Source: a virus. Taken from it: a stretch of 21,531 bases of DNA. The position numbers and the translations under genes are program-made. The stretch covers positions 1 to 21,531 of IMG/VR virus record IMGVR_UViG_3300042374_000342; one strand, 5' to 3'. The notes below the pieces were generated by a model, which did no database searches, was not told where the DNA came from, and saw nothing but the letters and a program-made list of their open reading frames with translations. Below, piece after piece: positions 1 through 8,691 of the stretch. Each line of letters begins with the position of its first letter. Within the stretch, counting starts at the first letter, position 1.

Positions 1-884
1 GATGAGTTTAATCCATAATTAGTGTATCTATATGATGCGTTTCCGGTTGTATTTGCATCTGTATATGATGTTCCTCTATATGTTAATGATGTTACGGTAT
101 TATATCCACTACCATATCCCCAACTCATATTAACTACCGTTGGTCTAGCTCCTGCTTTAGATGTATGCCAAGTTTTAATAGCATCAAATGCGTAAGTAAT
201 ACTAATACCAGTACCACTATCACCACTACCTTCTAATCCTGCTAATTTTTGAGAATATACTCTTGCTTCTTTTGCCCAACCATATGTTTTACCACAAGCT
301 ATACCAGCACAATGTGTACCATGCCCATCATAATCTCTATAATGATTTGCGTTTTGTGTGAAAGCTCCACCACTATAAGTACCCCAATTCAATTGTTGAA
401 CTCTTGTATTACCACTACCATCTTGAAATTCAGGATGGTCTATTTGTAATCCACTATCCTGAATAACCACGTCAATCCCAGTTCCATCTAAAGTATATTC
501 GTAATTTAATGCGGTTGTTGTACCTGTGCCATAAACGTTTGTTGAGTTAGATGAACGAATCAATCCCCAGTTAAGGTATGCACCACTATCGGATGTTGTT
601 TTTGTAAAATCCCCAGTTTGTGTTGCTCTGGGTAACATTACAATATCGGTTCTATATTCCGGTGGTATCTCTACACAAAATACCCTATCATCATTTCTAA
701 GAGTTTCCGCTTCTTCATCTGTCAGCAAATACCAACATTGACGTAAAGATGCAGGTCTTTCGTTTGTAAATTCTACGGCTCTATTTGGAATATAAAGTTT
801 ACCACCATCGGTATCACTTTCGATATCATTCCAAAACCCATCGTAATCCACACCTTCTTTAAGTGCAACGTTATATTCTCTCAT
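1..884 (-). CDS. Subtilisin-like serine protease (peptidase S8), N-terminal part
   Basis: This is the first 294 codons of a subtilase, and the C-terminus lies outside the window. The catalytic Asp sits in VVIQDSG (Asp143) and the catalytic His in DGHGTHCAG (His188). Both match the S8 family, where they act with a Ser in a GTSMA-type motif that would be encoded beyond position 1. Residues 1 to about 115 precede the protease core and look like an N-terminal prodomain or virion-attachment segment. There is no signal peptide. The ATG at 884 opens a well-conserved-looking N-terminus (MREYNVALKEGVDYDGFW). It follows the endolysin gene but is separated from it by a strong terminator. In a tail/lysis cluster it may mature virion proteins or digest host surface proteins, which is inference. 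The protease family is clear, its role is not. Confidence 0.9.
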   Translation of the reverse strand, partial: MREYNVALKEGVDYDGFWNDIESDTDGGKLYIPNRAVEFTNERPASLRQCWYLLTDEEAETLRNDDRVFCVEIPPEYRTDIVMLPRATQTGDFTKTTSDSGAYLNWGLIRSSNSTNVYGTGTTTALNYEYTLDGTGIDVVIQDSGLQIDHPEFQDGSGNTRVQQLNWGTYSGGAFTQNANHYRDYDGHGTHCAGIACGKTYGWAKEARVYSQKLAGLEGSGDSGTGISITYAFDAIKTWHTSKAGARPTVVNMSWGYGSGYNTVTSLTYRGTSYTDANTTGNASYRYTNYGLNS

Positions 885-887
885 AGC

Positions 888-895
888 AATAAATA
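888..895 (-). promoter_or_regulatory. Candidate phage late promoter element TATTTATT
   Basis: On the minus strand this reads TATTTATT, directly after the U-tract of the endolysin terminator. The flanking 22 nt (889-910) repeat with one mismatch at 19720-19741. It lies only 3 nt before the ATG at 884, so a start site 6-7 nt downstream would fall inside or after the start codon. Either transcription starts closer, the gene is read leaderless, or this copy is not active. Confidence 0.45.
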
Positions 896-900
896 TTGGA

Positions 901-936
901 CAATAAAAAAGGGAGAATTTTTAGTTTCTCCCTTTT
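901..936 (-). terminator. Intrinsic terminator after the endolysin gene
   Basis: On the minus strand an 11-bp perfect stem (arms 926-936 and 907-917) closes an 8-nt loop and runs into a T-rich tail. It begins 4 nt beyond the endolysin stop codon and separates endolysin from subtilase transcription. Confidence 0.9.
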
Positions 937-940
937 GTTA

Positions 941-1777
941 TTATGCTAATAAATGATAATATTCTTTAAAGTGTTTAATTCTGTCCGGTAATCCGATTGT
1001 TCCCCCATTTACTCTTTTAGTAATAGATGTTACCACAGTATCACCTGCTCCACCATCTGCCAATTTGTTCAACCCGTTTTTAGACCAGAACCAAGCTGCT
1101 GATAATAGTGCGTAATTACTACTAACTACATCTGGGTTATTTGCTATATCTTCACCAATTGCTTTACCAAATTGAGTGTAGTTATCTCTACCTGTTAATT
1201 GGATATATCCTCTACCTCTGAATTTGTAGCCATCTCCACTTGCTTCCGAACCATTTGCCATACGATTTGCATACACTTTGTTTGCAATCTTTTGTGGTTG
1301 TCTAGCATAAGGAGTTGCTGCTGCTTCAGTTGGGAAATACTTCTTAAATATACCAGCCAATCCTTTAGCTGAATAGTTTAGGTTTTCTTGTGTTACTCTA
1401 AATCCACCACTCTCATGTCCACATTGTGCTAAGAAGTGTGCCAATCTTAATGGAGTGTTGATTTGGAACTTAGCTGCCGTATCAGGAATCATAGCGATTA
1501 CTGCATCAGGAATATGTCCTCTCAGTTTATCCAATTTCAACCCACCTACTGGTGCTATTGTTTGTACGGGCGGTGCAGGTAAAGGTGTACTTTCTCCCAT
1601 AATCTTTGCCCAAGTTGCCGGTCCTACTATACCATCAGCGGTTAAACCATTCTTTGCCTGCCATTCTTTTACAGCTGCTTCAGTTTTAGGTCCAAAATTA
1701 GTTACTGCTGGTTCGATACCCAGCTTTTGTTGCATTAACTTTACGTTTTCGTTATTATCTCCCTTTTTTAATAACAT
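941..1777 (-). CDS. Endolysin: peptidoglycan-binding domain plus GH19 (chitinase-like) lysozyme domain
   Basis: This enzyme likely hydrolyses peptidoglycan glycan strands at lysis. Residues 8-61 form a PG_binding_1 domain (three-helix repeat with GPKTEAAVKEWQ and DGIVGPATW). A Pro-rich linker (about 62-80) leads to a GH19-like catalytic domain from about residue 85. This carries HFLAQCGHESGGF with the expected catalytic Glu122, then FRGRGYIQLTGRDNY (186-200) and the terminal VNGGTIGLPDR segment. All are typical of phage GH19 endolysins, as is the length of 278 residues. No signal peptide or membrane anchor is visible, so release would need a holin, and none is recognisable in the window. Gene spacing (8 nt after the preceding gene) implies co-transcription with the 143-residue unknown protein. 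A tail-associated lysin is a less likely alternative. Confidence 0.93.
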   Translation of the reverse strand: MLLKKGDNNENVKLMQQKLGIEPAVTNFGPKTEAAVKEWQAKNGLTADGIVGPATWAKIMGESTPLPAPPVQTIAPVGGLKLDKLRGHIPDAVIAMIPDTAAKFQINTPLRLAHFLAQCGHESGGFRVTQENLNYSAKGLAGIFKKYFPTEAAATPYARQPQKIANKVYANRMANGSEASGDGYKFRGRGYIQLTGRDNYTQFGKAIGEDIANNPDVVSSNYALLSAAWFWSKNGLNKLADGGAGDTVVTSITKRVNGGTIGLPDRIKHFKEYYHLLA

Positions 1778-1785
1778 GATAAAAA

Positions 1786-2217
1786 TTATTTAGATTGTCC
1801 TTCCATAACTTCTTTATTTCCTTGTCCGAAATCAATTACTTCAAAAACTCTTGTCTGAATTTTCTTAGTACCTTCGGCATTTGTTAATATTATTGAATTC
1901 TTAAACTTTTGCCAATTGATGACAAAAGATGTATCCAACACCCCACCATTTTCCTCTTTAACTAATTCGTTAAGAGCATTAATAGTATAAAGTGAATTGG
2001 ATTCTTTCTTTCTATGTATTAATATTGTATTTTCCAACGGAGTATCCGGTTGGAAAGCTGTATCTATGTTATATGTTACAAACAATTCCTCTAAATTGGC
2101 CTTGTTTTGTAATATGTATATATAATTGTAGACTATATGATAAGTCTCTCTAATTTGTTGTAGAGTGTTTTGTAACTCCTCTTTTGTTGTAAATGTACAA
2201 AGTAACTGTGTCTTCAT
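1786..2217 (-). CDS. Conserved-looking hypothetical protein, 143 aa
   Basis: I do not recognise a named domain. The protein is soluble, mixed alpha/beta and starts MKTQLLCTFTTKEELQNTLQQI. The pattern suggests a beta strand followed by a helix, and a central segment NSLYTINALNELV looks like a second alpha/beta unit. No signal peptide or membrane segment is seen. The ATG at 2217 is well supported by a Shine-Dalgarno sequence (AGAGGAAGG immediately upstream), unusually strong for this window. It leads a two-gene unit with the endolysin, so a role in lysis or late virion assembly is possible but unproven. Its start region is part of an inverted repeat that may control translation (see 2216-2271). 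Confidence 0.8.
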   Translation of the reverse strand: MKTQLLCTFTTKEELQNTLQQIRETYHIVYNYIYILQNKANLEELFVTYNIDTAFQPDTPLENTILIHRKKESNSLYTINALNELVKEENGGVLDTSFVINWQKFKNSIILTNAEGTKKIQTRVFEVIDFGQGNKEVMEGQSK

Positions 2218-2271
2218 CCTTCCTCTTATTTCTTTTATTGTCTATAAATATCAAAAACGAAAAGGAAGGAT
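2216..2271 (-). promoter_or_regulatory. Inverted repeat that can sequester the RBS of the 143-aa gene
   Basis: Arm 2263-2271 (ATCCTTCCT on the minus strand) is perfectly complementary over 9 bp to arm 2216-2224 (AGGAAGGAT), which holds the Shine-Dalgarno sequence and the first bases of the ATG. The 38-nt loop contains the late promoter element at 2243-2250. A transcript reading through from the upstream giant gene could fold and hide the start. One starting at about 2236 would lack the upstream arm. Confidence 0.55.
2243..2250 (-). promoter_or_regulatory. Candidate phage late promoter element TATTTATA
   Basis: An exact TATTTATA on the minus strand, 25 nt before the ATG at 2217. A start 6-7 nt downstream would give a leader of about 19 nt that carries the Shine-Dalgarno sequence but not the sequestering arm. 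No -35-like element is visible. Confidence 0.65.
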
Positions 2272-2280
2272 AAAAACGGA

Positions 2281-5200
2281 TTATTTTTTAGAATCAAAAC
2301 ATTTCTGCATTCCAGCTGACCAAGTTACAGTATTTGCGGTTGGTGCTGTTGGTCCTTGTTTTGGTCTATATACTTTTTGAGCAATTTCTTCTTTTTTACC
2401 ATCTTTATTTATTGCATATACATATACAACTTTACCAGTAACTCTTACGTTATCTTTATCATATGTGTATCTTTCTACAAAACTAAGTTCAAAACTATCT
2501 TCTAATTCTTTAGTATTACCAACACCCAAACACCCTTTAATTATTTTTGGTGTTACTGCAATACCTTCCATTGCTAATTGTGTGTTTCTTCTTAATATTT
2601 GAGTAAAATCTTTTTCATTTTGAGGTGTATCTATTTTATCCAAATGTAATAATCCCTTTGCATCATCGAATGCTAATAAATCACCCAGTTTTTTAGTTTT
2701 TCCAGTTGAGGATTTGCCTGTTAATTTATTAAGATTTTTGAAAGTATCGGTTTGAATACCTAATGATTTTTTTCTTAATTCACTCAATGCCAAATCAGTA
2801 TCCAATCCAGATGGTAATTTCTTTCCATCTTTTTTATATTTTGCTTTTTCAGAGTTTGCTGTTCTTTCAATTACTTTTCTGTCATCACCACTTAACATTC
2901 CCGCTTTACCAACACTACTCATTACTTTAAAATAATTACCATTTGATAATTTTGGTTTTTTAGCCAATAATTTATTAAATCTAACCAAATAATCTTCATC
3001 AGATTCCTTTGGGTTTCTAGGTAATATTCCTTCTCTAATAGCATTTGTTTTCTTTCCACTTTTAGCCTTGCCACTCAAAACATCATCTACACTTTTTTTG
3101 AAATTACCAAAATGTTTTTTTGTTTCTGCTGATTTAGCCGCCTCATCTCCAAGTTTATCTAAATCTTTTGGTTTTAATGTTAAGAAGTAAGTAGATTGTT
3201 GAATAGATATATCTTTCAAACCGGCCTCTATATCTTTAATAGCTTGCTTATCTTTTAATATTAACAATTTAGCTTTATTAGCTGTTTTTTCATCAATTTG
3301 CCCAGTTGATACCAAATTACCTAATCTTTCTTCTGATTTAGTATAATCATCTACTAATGTAGAATTTCCCTGAATATCTTTTAATGTTTTTTTATCAGAC
3401 CAACCATCGTATATTGCATTTCCTTTTTCATCCAAAGTTATTGTAGCCGTATCTGCTGCGTTTTCACCACCACCACTACTCTTAACCCACTCCAACATCA
3501 CATCTTTTGGCATTTCATATACAGAATCCGTTTCAGCATCGTATATGAATATTTTTTTAGCTTTAGATATTGTTTCTTCACATCTAGCCAAATCTTCCTT
3601 TGTACCACCAAATACTTGCTTAGTTCTTGTTTTACCAAAATTACCTTCCTCTGTTGCTCTATCAGCTCCCATTGTTGCTCTAGCTGCTTTTGATTTTGCA
3701 CTTCTAGCAACAACAACACAATTTCTATATATTTCTTTATTTTCAATATCGGATGGTATTGCTATTTTATTTTCACTACCAATTGCTACATCTTTTTGTT
3801 GTAATCCTAATTTTGTATTTTTGGTTCTTTCGTATAAAATTCTTGCTAATGTTTCTTCATCTAAATCATTATATTTTTCTAATATTTTGACTCCCTCATT
3901 TGACATATTTTCATTAAAGTTAGAACCAGCATTTCCAGGTGCTACCCAAGATGCTCCCTCAACATATCCATTATCAAGAGCTTGTTGTGATGTGGTTGAA
4001 CTTTGTAATAATTTACCATCACCTTTACCATATAAAGCTTTTGATACTTCCTTTTGCTTAGCTATTGATTGTGTACTATCAATTGGTTCTTTTTTTCCTT
4101 TTTTAGCAGGCGTTCCAGTTGCTGGTTTCATATCAGGCGTTGGTCTAAAATCACCAGCACCTAATTTTTTTGCTGTTGGAGTTTGTGATTTTGTGTTTGC
4201 ATCTTTTATTTTTTTGTGCGTACCTTTTTTAATTGCCGCATCTCTTGCTTCCTCTGAACCAAATACTGATGTCTTACCAGTATCTTTTTTTATTGCCGTA
4301 AATGTTTCTCCGTTGGCTTCTAATTTAATTTCAGAAATTATTTCTTTTATTAATGATTCTATTTTCATTTCTTTTTTTGATTTACCATCTTTTTCAATTT
4401 GGTCATGAAGTTCTACATAATCTCTTAAGAATCCTTCATCATCAGGAATCTTATCCATATTTTCTCTTAATTTATCTATGTTGTTATATAGTTCCATTGA
4501 GTTTGCCAATACATCCGCTGGTATTTCTTTATCACTACTTATATACTCTCCGATTGTTTTTACAAGATTAGTACTAAATTCTTCTAATTTTTTCTTATGA
4601 TTCATTTCAACTGCTCCAGCGTATAATGCAGCTTTACCAGTACCCAACACAACACCTTCAACTATTGTATGTGGAACTAATTCAATTGCAGTTGATGTCA
4701 TTAATTGGCCTGCCGTTGTATATGCATGTCCCATAGCCGCACTTAATCCATATGCACCAGCCGCAGTTATCATAATTGCTTTTCCAGTTCCAACCATTGC
4801 TTTAATTTGCTTTTTTTCTTTTTTATATGATTTATAAAACAATTCCTTTTGTTTATCTGTCATATCTTCCTTTGGAATAGGTCTATCTTCATTCATCAAA
4901 TTACCAGTCAACCAATGTCTTTTTTGCATTGGCTTACCAGTCTCAGGATCATTTATTATGTGCCCATGACTATCAGTTTCGTATTGTGGAATTTTTTCAT
5001 ATCTTTTTTTACCATTCTCATCCACAGCTATATGGTCATCGTGGTTAAATCTTTCTCCAGTTTCTGGGTCCTCTATCGTTCCCAAACCACCATAAGCTCC
5101 AGCTTCAAAAATAGCAACTCCGGCATCTTTGAACATAACCGCATGGTGTACGATACCATCCTTAACGGCTTTTGGTATTCCTTTTATTTTATCTACTAAA

Positions 5201-8200
5201 GCTTTTCCAAAACTTCTTCTTGGTACTGAACCAGGTTTATGACCACCTCTACCAAAAAACTGCTTTCCAGCTTCTTTCATCACTTTAAACTTTTGTTGAA
5301 TTCTTTCTTTTTGTTTTTGAAACCAATTTTTCTTTTCTTCTGGGTCTTCTGGTTGTGGTTCTGGTAAAGATGTTACATTTTGTATATCTGATTCTTGATT
5401 GGCATCTGCTTTTTTAGCTGCAACTCCTTGCTGTTCGGCGAAATCATTACACATTGGTATGGCTTCTTTAATATCCATATCAATAGCCTGAACTTTCATT
5501 GGAATTTGATTATCAGGATTTTTTGCATTATATGCCGTTATAGCTGCCCATCTATGATGACCATCGATTACATATCCATCTCTACTTACATAAATTGGTG
5601 CAGTTATGCTTGGATGATTTGGGTCATTTTCCAATGCGTTCATCATACCAATAACTTTATCACCAACTAATTCGGATTGAGTTGCTTTTAATTTATCAGA
5701 AGGAACTTCGGTTTGAACAACTTTAATTCCTTTATCTTCTAACATTTTTTTAAATAATGGTTCGGTATCAACTTCTCCATTTTTATCAACTTCCATATCA
5801 GCCGCAGGTGTACCAGGTTGTGGTTTACCTTTGAATTGTGGCATTTCTGCTCTTGGTATTCCTAAGTTATCATCACAATATAAGTTGGTACCTGGCACAG
5901 TCACATCACATAAGTTAATGTTTGGTGCTTTTTCACCCCTTTCTTTTGCATCGGATATTTCTTTAGCAACCTTATCAATATCAGTATTAAATTGTTCTAA
6001 ATCTTTAGGTTCTATACCAGTTGGAATATCAGGTTCAGAACCAAACGTATCAGTATTTGCTTTTGGCATTTCCTTTTGAACATCATCTGCATTTATTGGA
6101 TTAAAATCTCCAGCCTTTGGTTCAGCTTTTGGTTGCTCCGCAGGTTTTTCAGTTGATGTTGAAGTTGGTTGTGTAGGTTCTTCTTTTGAAGATGCTGCAG
6201 CTGCTTTAGCTCTTTGAGTTGCTTTCTTAACTGCTCTTGGAGGAAGTTCTTGCACCGTTATCTTTTCACCATTTTGTAAAGTACCTGTAATTGATTTTTC
6301 GAATAGTGCAAATACATCTTCGTTTAAAGAATCATCAAATGCCATTTCAATCACCGATTCGGTTCTTACATATTTTGCAGGTCCATTTGGTTTATCAGAA
6401 TAATACCCACCACCAACAGAATATAATGAATTACCACTATCTGTCTTAGCTTCTTTGCCAGGCTTCTCTTTCTTTATATCATCTTTAGTTGCCTTTGGAG
6501 TTTCTTCCGGCTTAGTTGGTTCTGTTGTTGGTTTATCCTCAGGCTTAGTATCGGATGATTTTCTCGTCATTTTATCCACCAAATCAACATGACTCTCACC
6601 TGCAATAGTAATAGGTATTTTACCTTGCGCCGTTAATTCTTTATTTTTTTCAATTAAATGTTCATCTCTTGCATCATTAAATGCAACTTGAATATCATTT
6701 ATTTTTGTTGGTTTATCACCATTATCGTCTGGAAATGATAATCTATATAATGTCCCTCTATCACCCGTTCCTTTCCAACCATTTTCTTCACTTGGCTTTT
6801 CACCTGTTGGATTATCGAAATTTTCTATTGGAGGCAATCCTGCTTCTTTAGCTGCATCTTGTATAAATTGTTTACCTTCATCATCTAAATAGTCTTTACT
6901 TTTCATAGTATGCTCAGGATCATTTGGGTCTAAACCTTCACCCTCTCCCTGTCCAACCATACTTGCCCAATTACCTGCTAATATTTGATTATCTTTAAGG
7001 CCTGTTTTTTCTTTTTGTTTTTGGTATAATTTAGAATCGCTTTTATGTACATCCATATCATCACCATCCCATGTATCAACACCTGCACCCAATTCTTTAA
7101 ACTTTGGTGCAGCATAATCCATTTCATCATTAAAATCTATTTCACCGGTTTCATCGTTGGTTGCACCACCTTCACCTACAAATACAATATCTTTCCATCT
7201 TTCTTTTGGTATTTTGGATTTAACATCATCTAATATATCATCAACCATTGCTGTGTTTCCGTGCTTTGTTCCATATACGAATCCACCACCTTCCATTTCC
7301 ATTGTTTGGATTTCTTCACCAGATTTATTTCCCTTAAATTTTTGTGCTTTAGATTCAGGATCATCATTAGCAGGTTCTCTTTTTGCTGGTTCTGATGGTT
7401 GTTCCGTTGGAGTTTTCTTTTTAGCATCAAATTTTTGTTGGCTTTCCAAATCAGCTAGTTCTTGTTTTTTAGAAGCAAGTATTTCTTTATTCTTTGCCCA
7501 CTCAGCTTTCTTTTCAGGTGTTGCAAATTGTTCAGGATTATTTTGTTTCATCCTTTCCAATGCCTTCAATCTATTCTGAGCTTTTTGTATTTCAATTTTA
7601 GTATCTTCTATTTTTTCAACAGGAGGTACTTCTGTATCATTTGGAGAATTTGCATCAGGTACATCTTGGTCTGGAGTTGGTGTTGTATCAGGTCTAGCCG
7701 GTTCATCCATTGGTGGTTCTGCATTAGGTCCTGCTTCAGGTCCTGTTGGTTCTTCTGGTTTAGTATCATCAGCTTTTGGTGTCGTATCCGCTACTTTTGC
7801 TTTTGGATTATATGTTGGGTCATTATCTTGTCTAATACTATCCCACATTGCTGCGTTTTCCATATCACCTTTTCTTTTATTTTTTTCGGTCATATGTTTT
7901 GCCCAATCAGCTTTTGCAGCTTTAGCTTCAGATGAATCCTCACCCTTTTCTTTCATTACATCTGTGAATTTATTCCTAGTATCCAATTCTTTCGATTGAA
8001 CCTCATCATCACTCATTCCTTCAAAATCTTTATCGGGAGTATTATCAAAATCTTTATTTATATAATTGGTTAGCTTATCATCTTGTGCTTGTACGGAATC
8101 TTTTTCACTAGCAGATGCCTCTTTATCTTTTTGTGCCAATTTAGCACTAGCTTCTTTTTCTCTATCTAAGCGAGCTCCCATAGCAGGGTCTGCTTTTGGG

Positions 8201-8691
8201 TCAAACATTGCTGCTGCTTTCTTCTTCTTTTCATCTTCAGCATCAGCTCCACCACCCTTTTCATCTTCACCCTCTTTACCCTTCTCATCTTCAGGTGCTT
8301 TAGCTTTACCATCTTTCTCCGAACCTAGTTCCTGATTCATTGCATCTCTCTCAGGACTTCCTTCCGGTGGTAATGCCGCCTCAGCTGCCTTTCTACCTGG
8401 CGAATCTTCTGGTTGTCTTAATAAATTTCCAACAATACCTTCTTTGTCCTCACCTTTAGCATTTTTATATCTAACTTTTTTATTAAGTGCAGGATTACTA
8501 AACCCACCTTCTTCAGCTTCGTTGATACTTTTTAATAGTTCGGACTTAATATGCCCTAAACCCATTTCGTTTAATACAATTTCCAATTCCTTTACGTGTA
8601 TTGGATTTTTTGGGTTTGGCATCCCATCGTTTACTCGATATGCCCAATCGGATACTATTTCGTTTATTAATTCAGATAAATTCATATTCAT
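2281..8691 (-). CDS. Giant multidomain phage protein, 2136 aa (candidate injected or virion 'polyvalent' protein)
   Basis: Function is unknown. Visible parts in order: an alpha-helical N-terminal region (1-120, LSELINEIVSDWAYRVNDG); a long Lys/Glu/Pro/Thr-rich low-complexity region (about 120-465); a possible TraB/TIKI-like hydrolase domain (about 465-705) with GTKHGNT (His477), FVGEGG (Glu507) and GESHVD (Glu699, His701); another P/T-rich linker; a ParB/sulfiredoxin-like region with VIDGHHRWAA (Asp1043-Trp1048); a hydrophobic Gly/Ala-rich segment (about 1298-1360) that could contact a membrane; a module starting at Met1442 with SEEARDAAIKKGTHKK; and a mixed alpha/beta C-terminal third. No signal peptide. 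The ATG overlaps the stop of the upstream nuclease gene (TAATG), implying translational coupling; a second in-frame ATG lies 6 nt later. Size, linkers and modular enzymes fit proteins packaged in virions and injected, which is inference. Confidence 0.8.
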   Translation of the reverse strand: MNMNLSELINEIVSDWAYRVNDGMPNPKNPIHVKELEIVLNEMGLGHIKSELLKSINEAEEGGFSNPALNKKVRYKNAKGEDKEGIVGNLLRQPEDSPGRKAAEAALPPEGSPERDAMNQELGSEKDGKAKAPEDEKGKEGEDEKGGGADAEDEKKKKAAAMFDPKADPAMGARLDREKEASAKLAQKDKEASASEKDSVQAQDDKLTNYINKDFDNTPDKDFEGMSDDEVQSKELDTRNKFTDVMKEKGEDSSEAKAAKADWAKHMTEKNKRKGDMENAAMWDSIRQDNDPTYNPKAKVADTTPKADDTKPEEPTGPEAGPNAEPPMDEPARPDTTPTPDQDVPDANSPNDTEVPPVEKIEDTKIEIQKAQNRLKALERMKQNNPEQFATPEKKAEWAKNKEILASKKQELADLESQQKFDAKKKTPTEQPSEPAKREPANDDPESKAQKFKGNKSGEEIQTMEMEGGGFVYGTKHGNTAMVDDILDDVKSKIPKERWKDIVFVGEGGATNDETGEIDFNDEMDYAAPKFKELGAGVDTWDGDDMDVHKSDSKLYQKQKEKTGLKDNQILAGNWASMVGQGEGEGLDPNDPEHTMKSKDYLDDEGKQFIQDAAKEAGLPPIENFDNPTGEKPSEENGWKGTGDRGTLYRLSFPDDNGDKPTKINDIQVAFNDARDEHLIEKNKELTAQGKIPITIAGESHVDLVDKMTRKSSDTKPEDKPTTEPTKPEETPKATKDDIKKEKPGKEAKTDSGNSLYSVGGGYYSDKPNGPAKYVRTESVIEMAFDDSLNEDVFALFEKSITGTLQNGEKITVQELPPRAVKKATQRAKAAAASSKEEPTQPTSTSTEKPAEQPKAEPKAGDFNPINADDVQKEMPKANTDTFGSEPDIPTGIEPKDLEQFNTDIDKVAKEISDAKERGEKAPNINLCDVTVPGTNLYCDDNLGIPRAEMPQFKGKPQPGTPAADMEVDKNGEVDTEPLFKKMLEDKGIKVVQTEVPSDKLKATQSELVGDKVIGMMNALENDPNHPSITAPIYVSRDGYVIDGHHRWAAITAYNAKNPDNQIPMKVQAIDMDIKEAIPMCNDFAEQQGVAAKKADANQESDIQNVTSLPEPQPEDPEEKKNWFQKQKERIQQKFKVMKEAGKQFFGRGGHKPGSVPRRSFGKALVDKIKGIPKAVKDGIVHHAVMFKDAGVAIFEAGAYGGLGTIEDPETGERFNHDDHIAVDENGKKRYEKIPQYETDSHGHIINDPETGKPMQKRHWLTGNLMNEDRPIPKEDMTDKQKELFYKSYKKEKKQIKAMVGTGKAIMITAAGAYGLSAAMGHAYTTAGQLMTSTAIELVPHTIVEGVVLGTGKAALYAGAVEMNHKKKLEEFSTNLVKTIGEYISSDKEIPADVLANSMELYNNIDKLRENMDKIPDDEGFLRDYVELHDQIEKDGKSKKEMKIESLIKEIISEIKLEANGETFTAIKKDTGKTSVFGSEEARDAAIKKGTHKKIKDANTKSQTPTAKKLGAGDFRPTPDMKPATGTPAKKGKKEPIDSTQSIAKQKEVSKALYGKGDGKLLQSSTTSQQALDNGYVEGASWVAPGNAGSNFNENMSNEGVKILEKYNDLDEETLARILYERTKNTKLGLQQKDVAIGSENKIAIPSDIENKEIYRNCVVVARSAKSKAARATMGADRATEEGNFGKTRTKQVFGGTKEDLARCEETISKAKKIFIYDAETDSVYEMPKDVMLEWVKSSGGGENAADTATITLDEKGNAIYDGWSDKKTLKDIQGNSTLVDDYTKSEERLGNLVSTGQIDEKTANKAKLLILKDKQAIKDIEAGLKDISIQQSTYFLTLKPKDLDKLGDEAAKSAETKKHFGNFKKSVDDVLSGKAKSGKKTNAIREGILPRNPKESDEDYLVRFNKLLAKKPKLSNGNYFKVMSSVGKAGMLSGDDRKVIERTANSEKAKYKKDGKKLPSGLDTDLALSELRKKSLGIQTDTFKNLNKLTGKSSTGKTKKLGDLLAFDDAKGLLHLDKIDTPQNEKDFTQILRRNTQLAMEGIAVTPKIIKGCLGVGNTKELEDSFELSFVERYTYDKDNVRVTGKVVYVYAINKDGKKEEIAQKVYRPKQGPTAPTANTVTWSAGMQKCFDSKK

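Noticed and set aside
2243-2250. Reading the octamers as T4-type late promoters (TATAAATA) pointing rightward on the plus strand
   Set aside because: No plus-strand genes follow any of them, while each has a minus-strand gene or RNA at a fixed short distance. The orientation is therefore taken as TATTTATW on the minus strand.
3545-4408. A long plus-strand open frame (about 287 codons) opposite the giant gene, and several shorter ones elsewhere
   Set aside because: They lie antisense to well-supported genes, have hydrophobic, compositionally odd translations typical of the reverse of Lys/Glu/Asp-rich coding DNA, and lack recognisable domains or plausible start signals.
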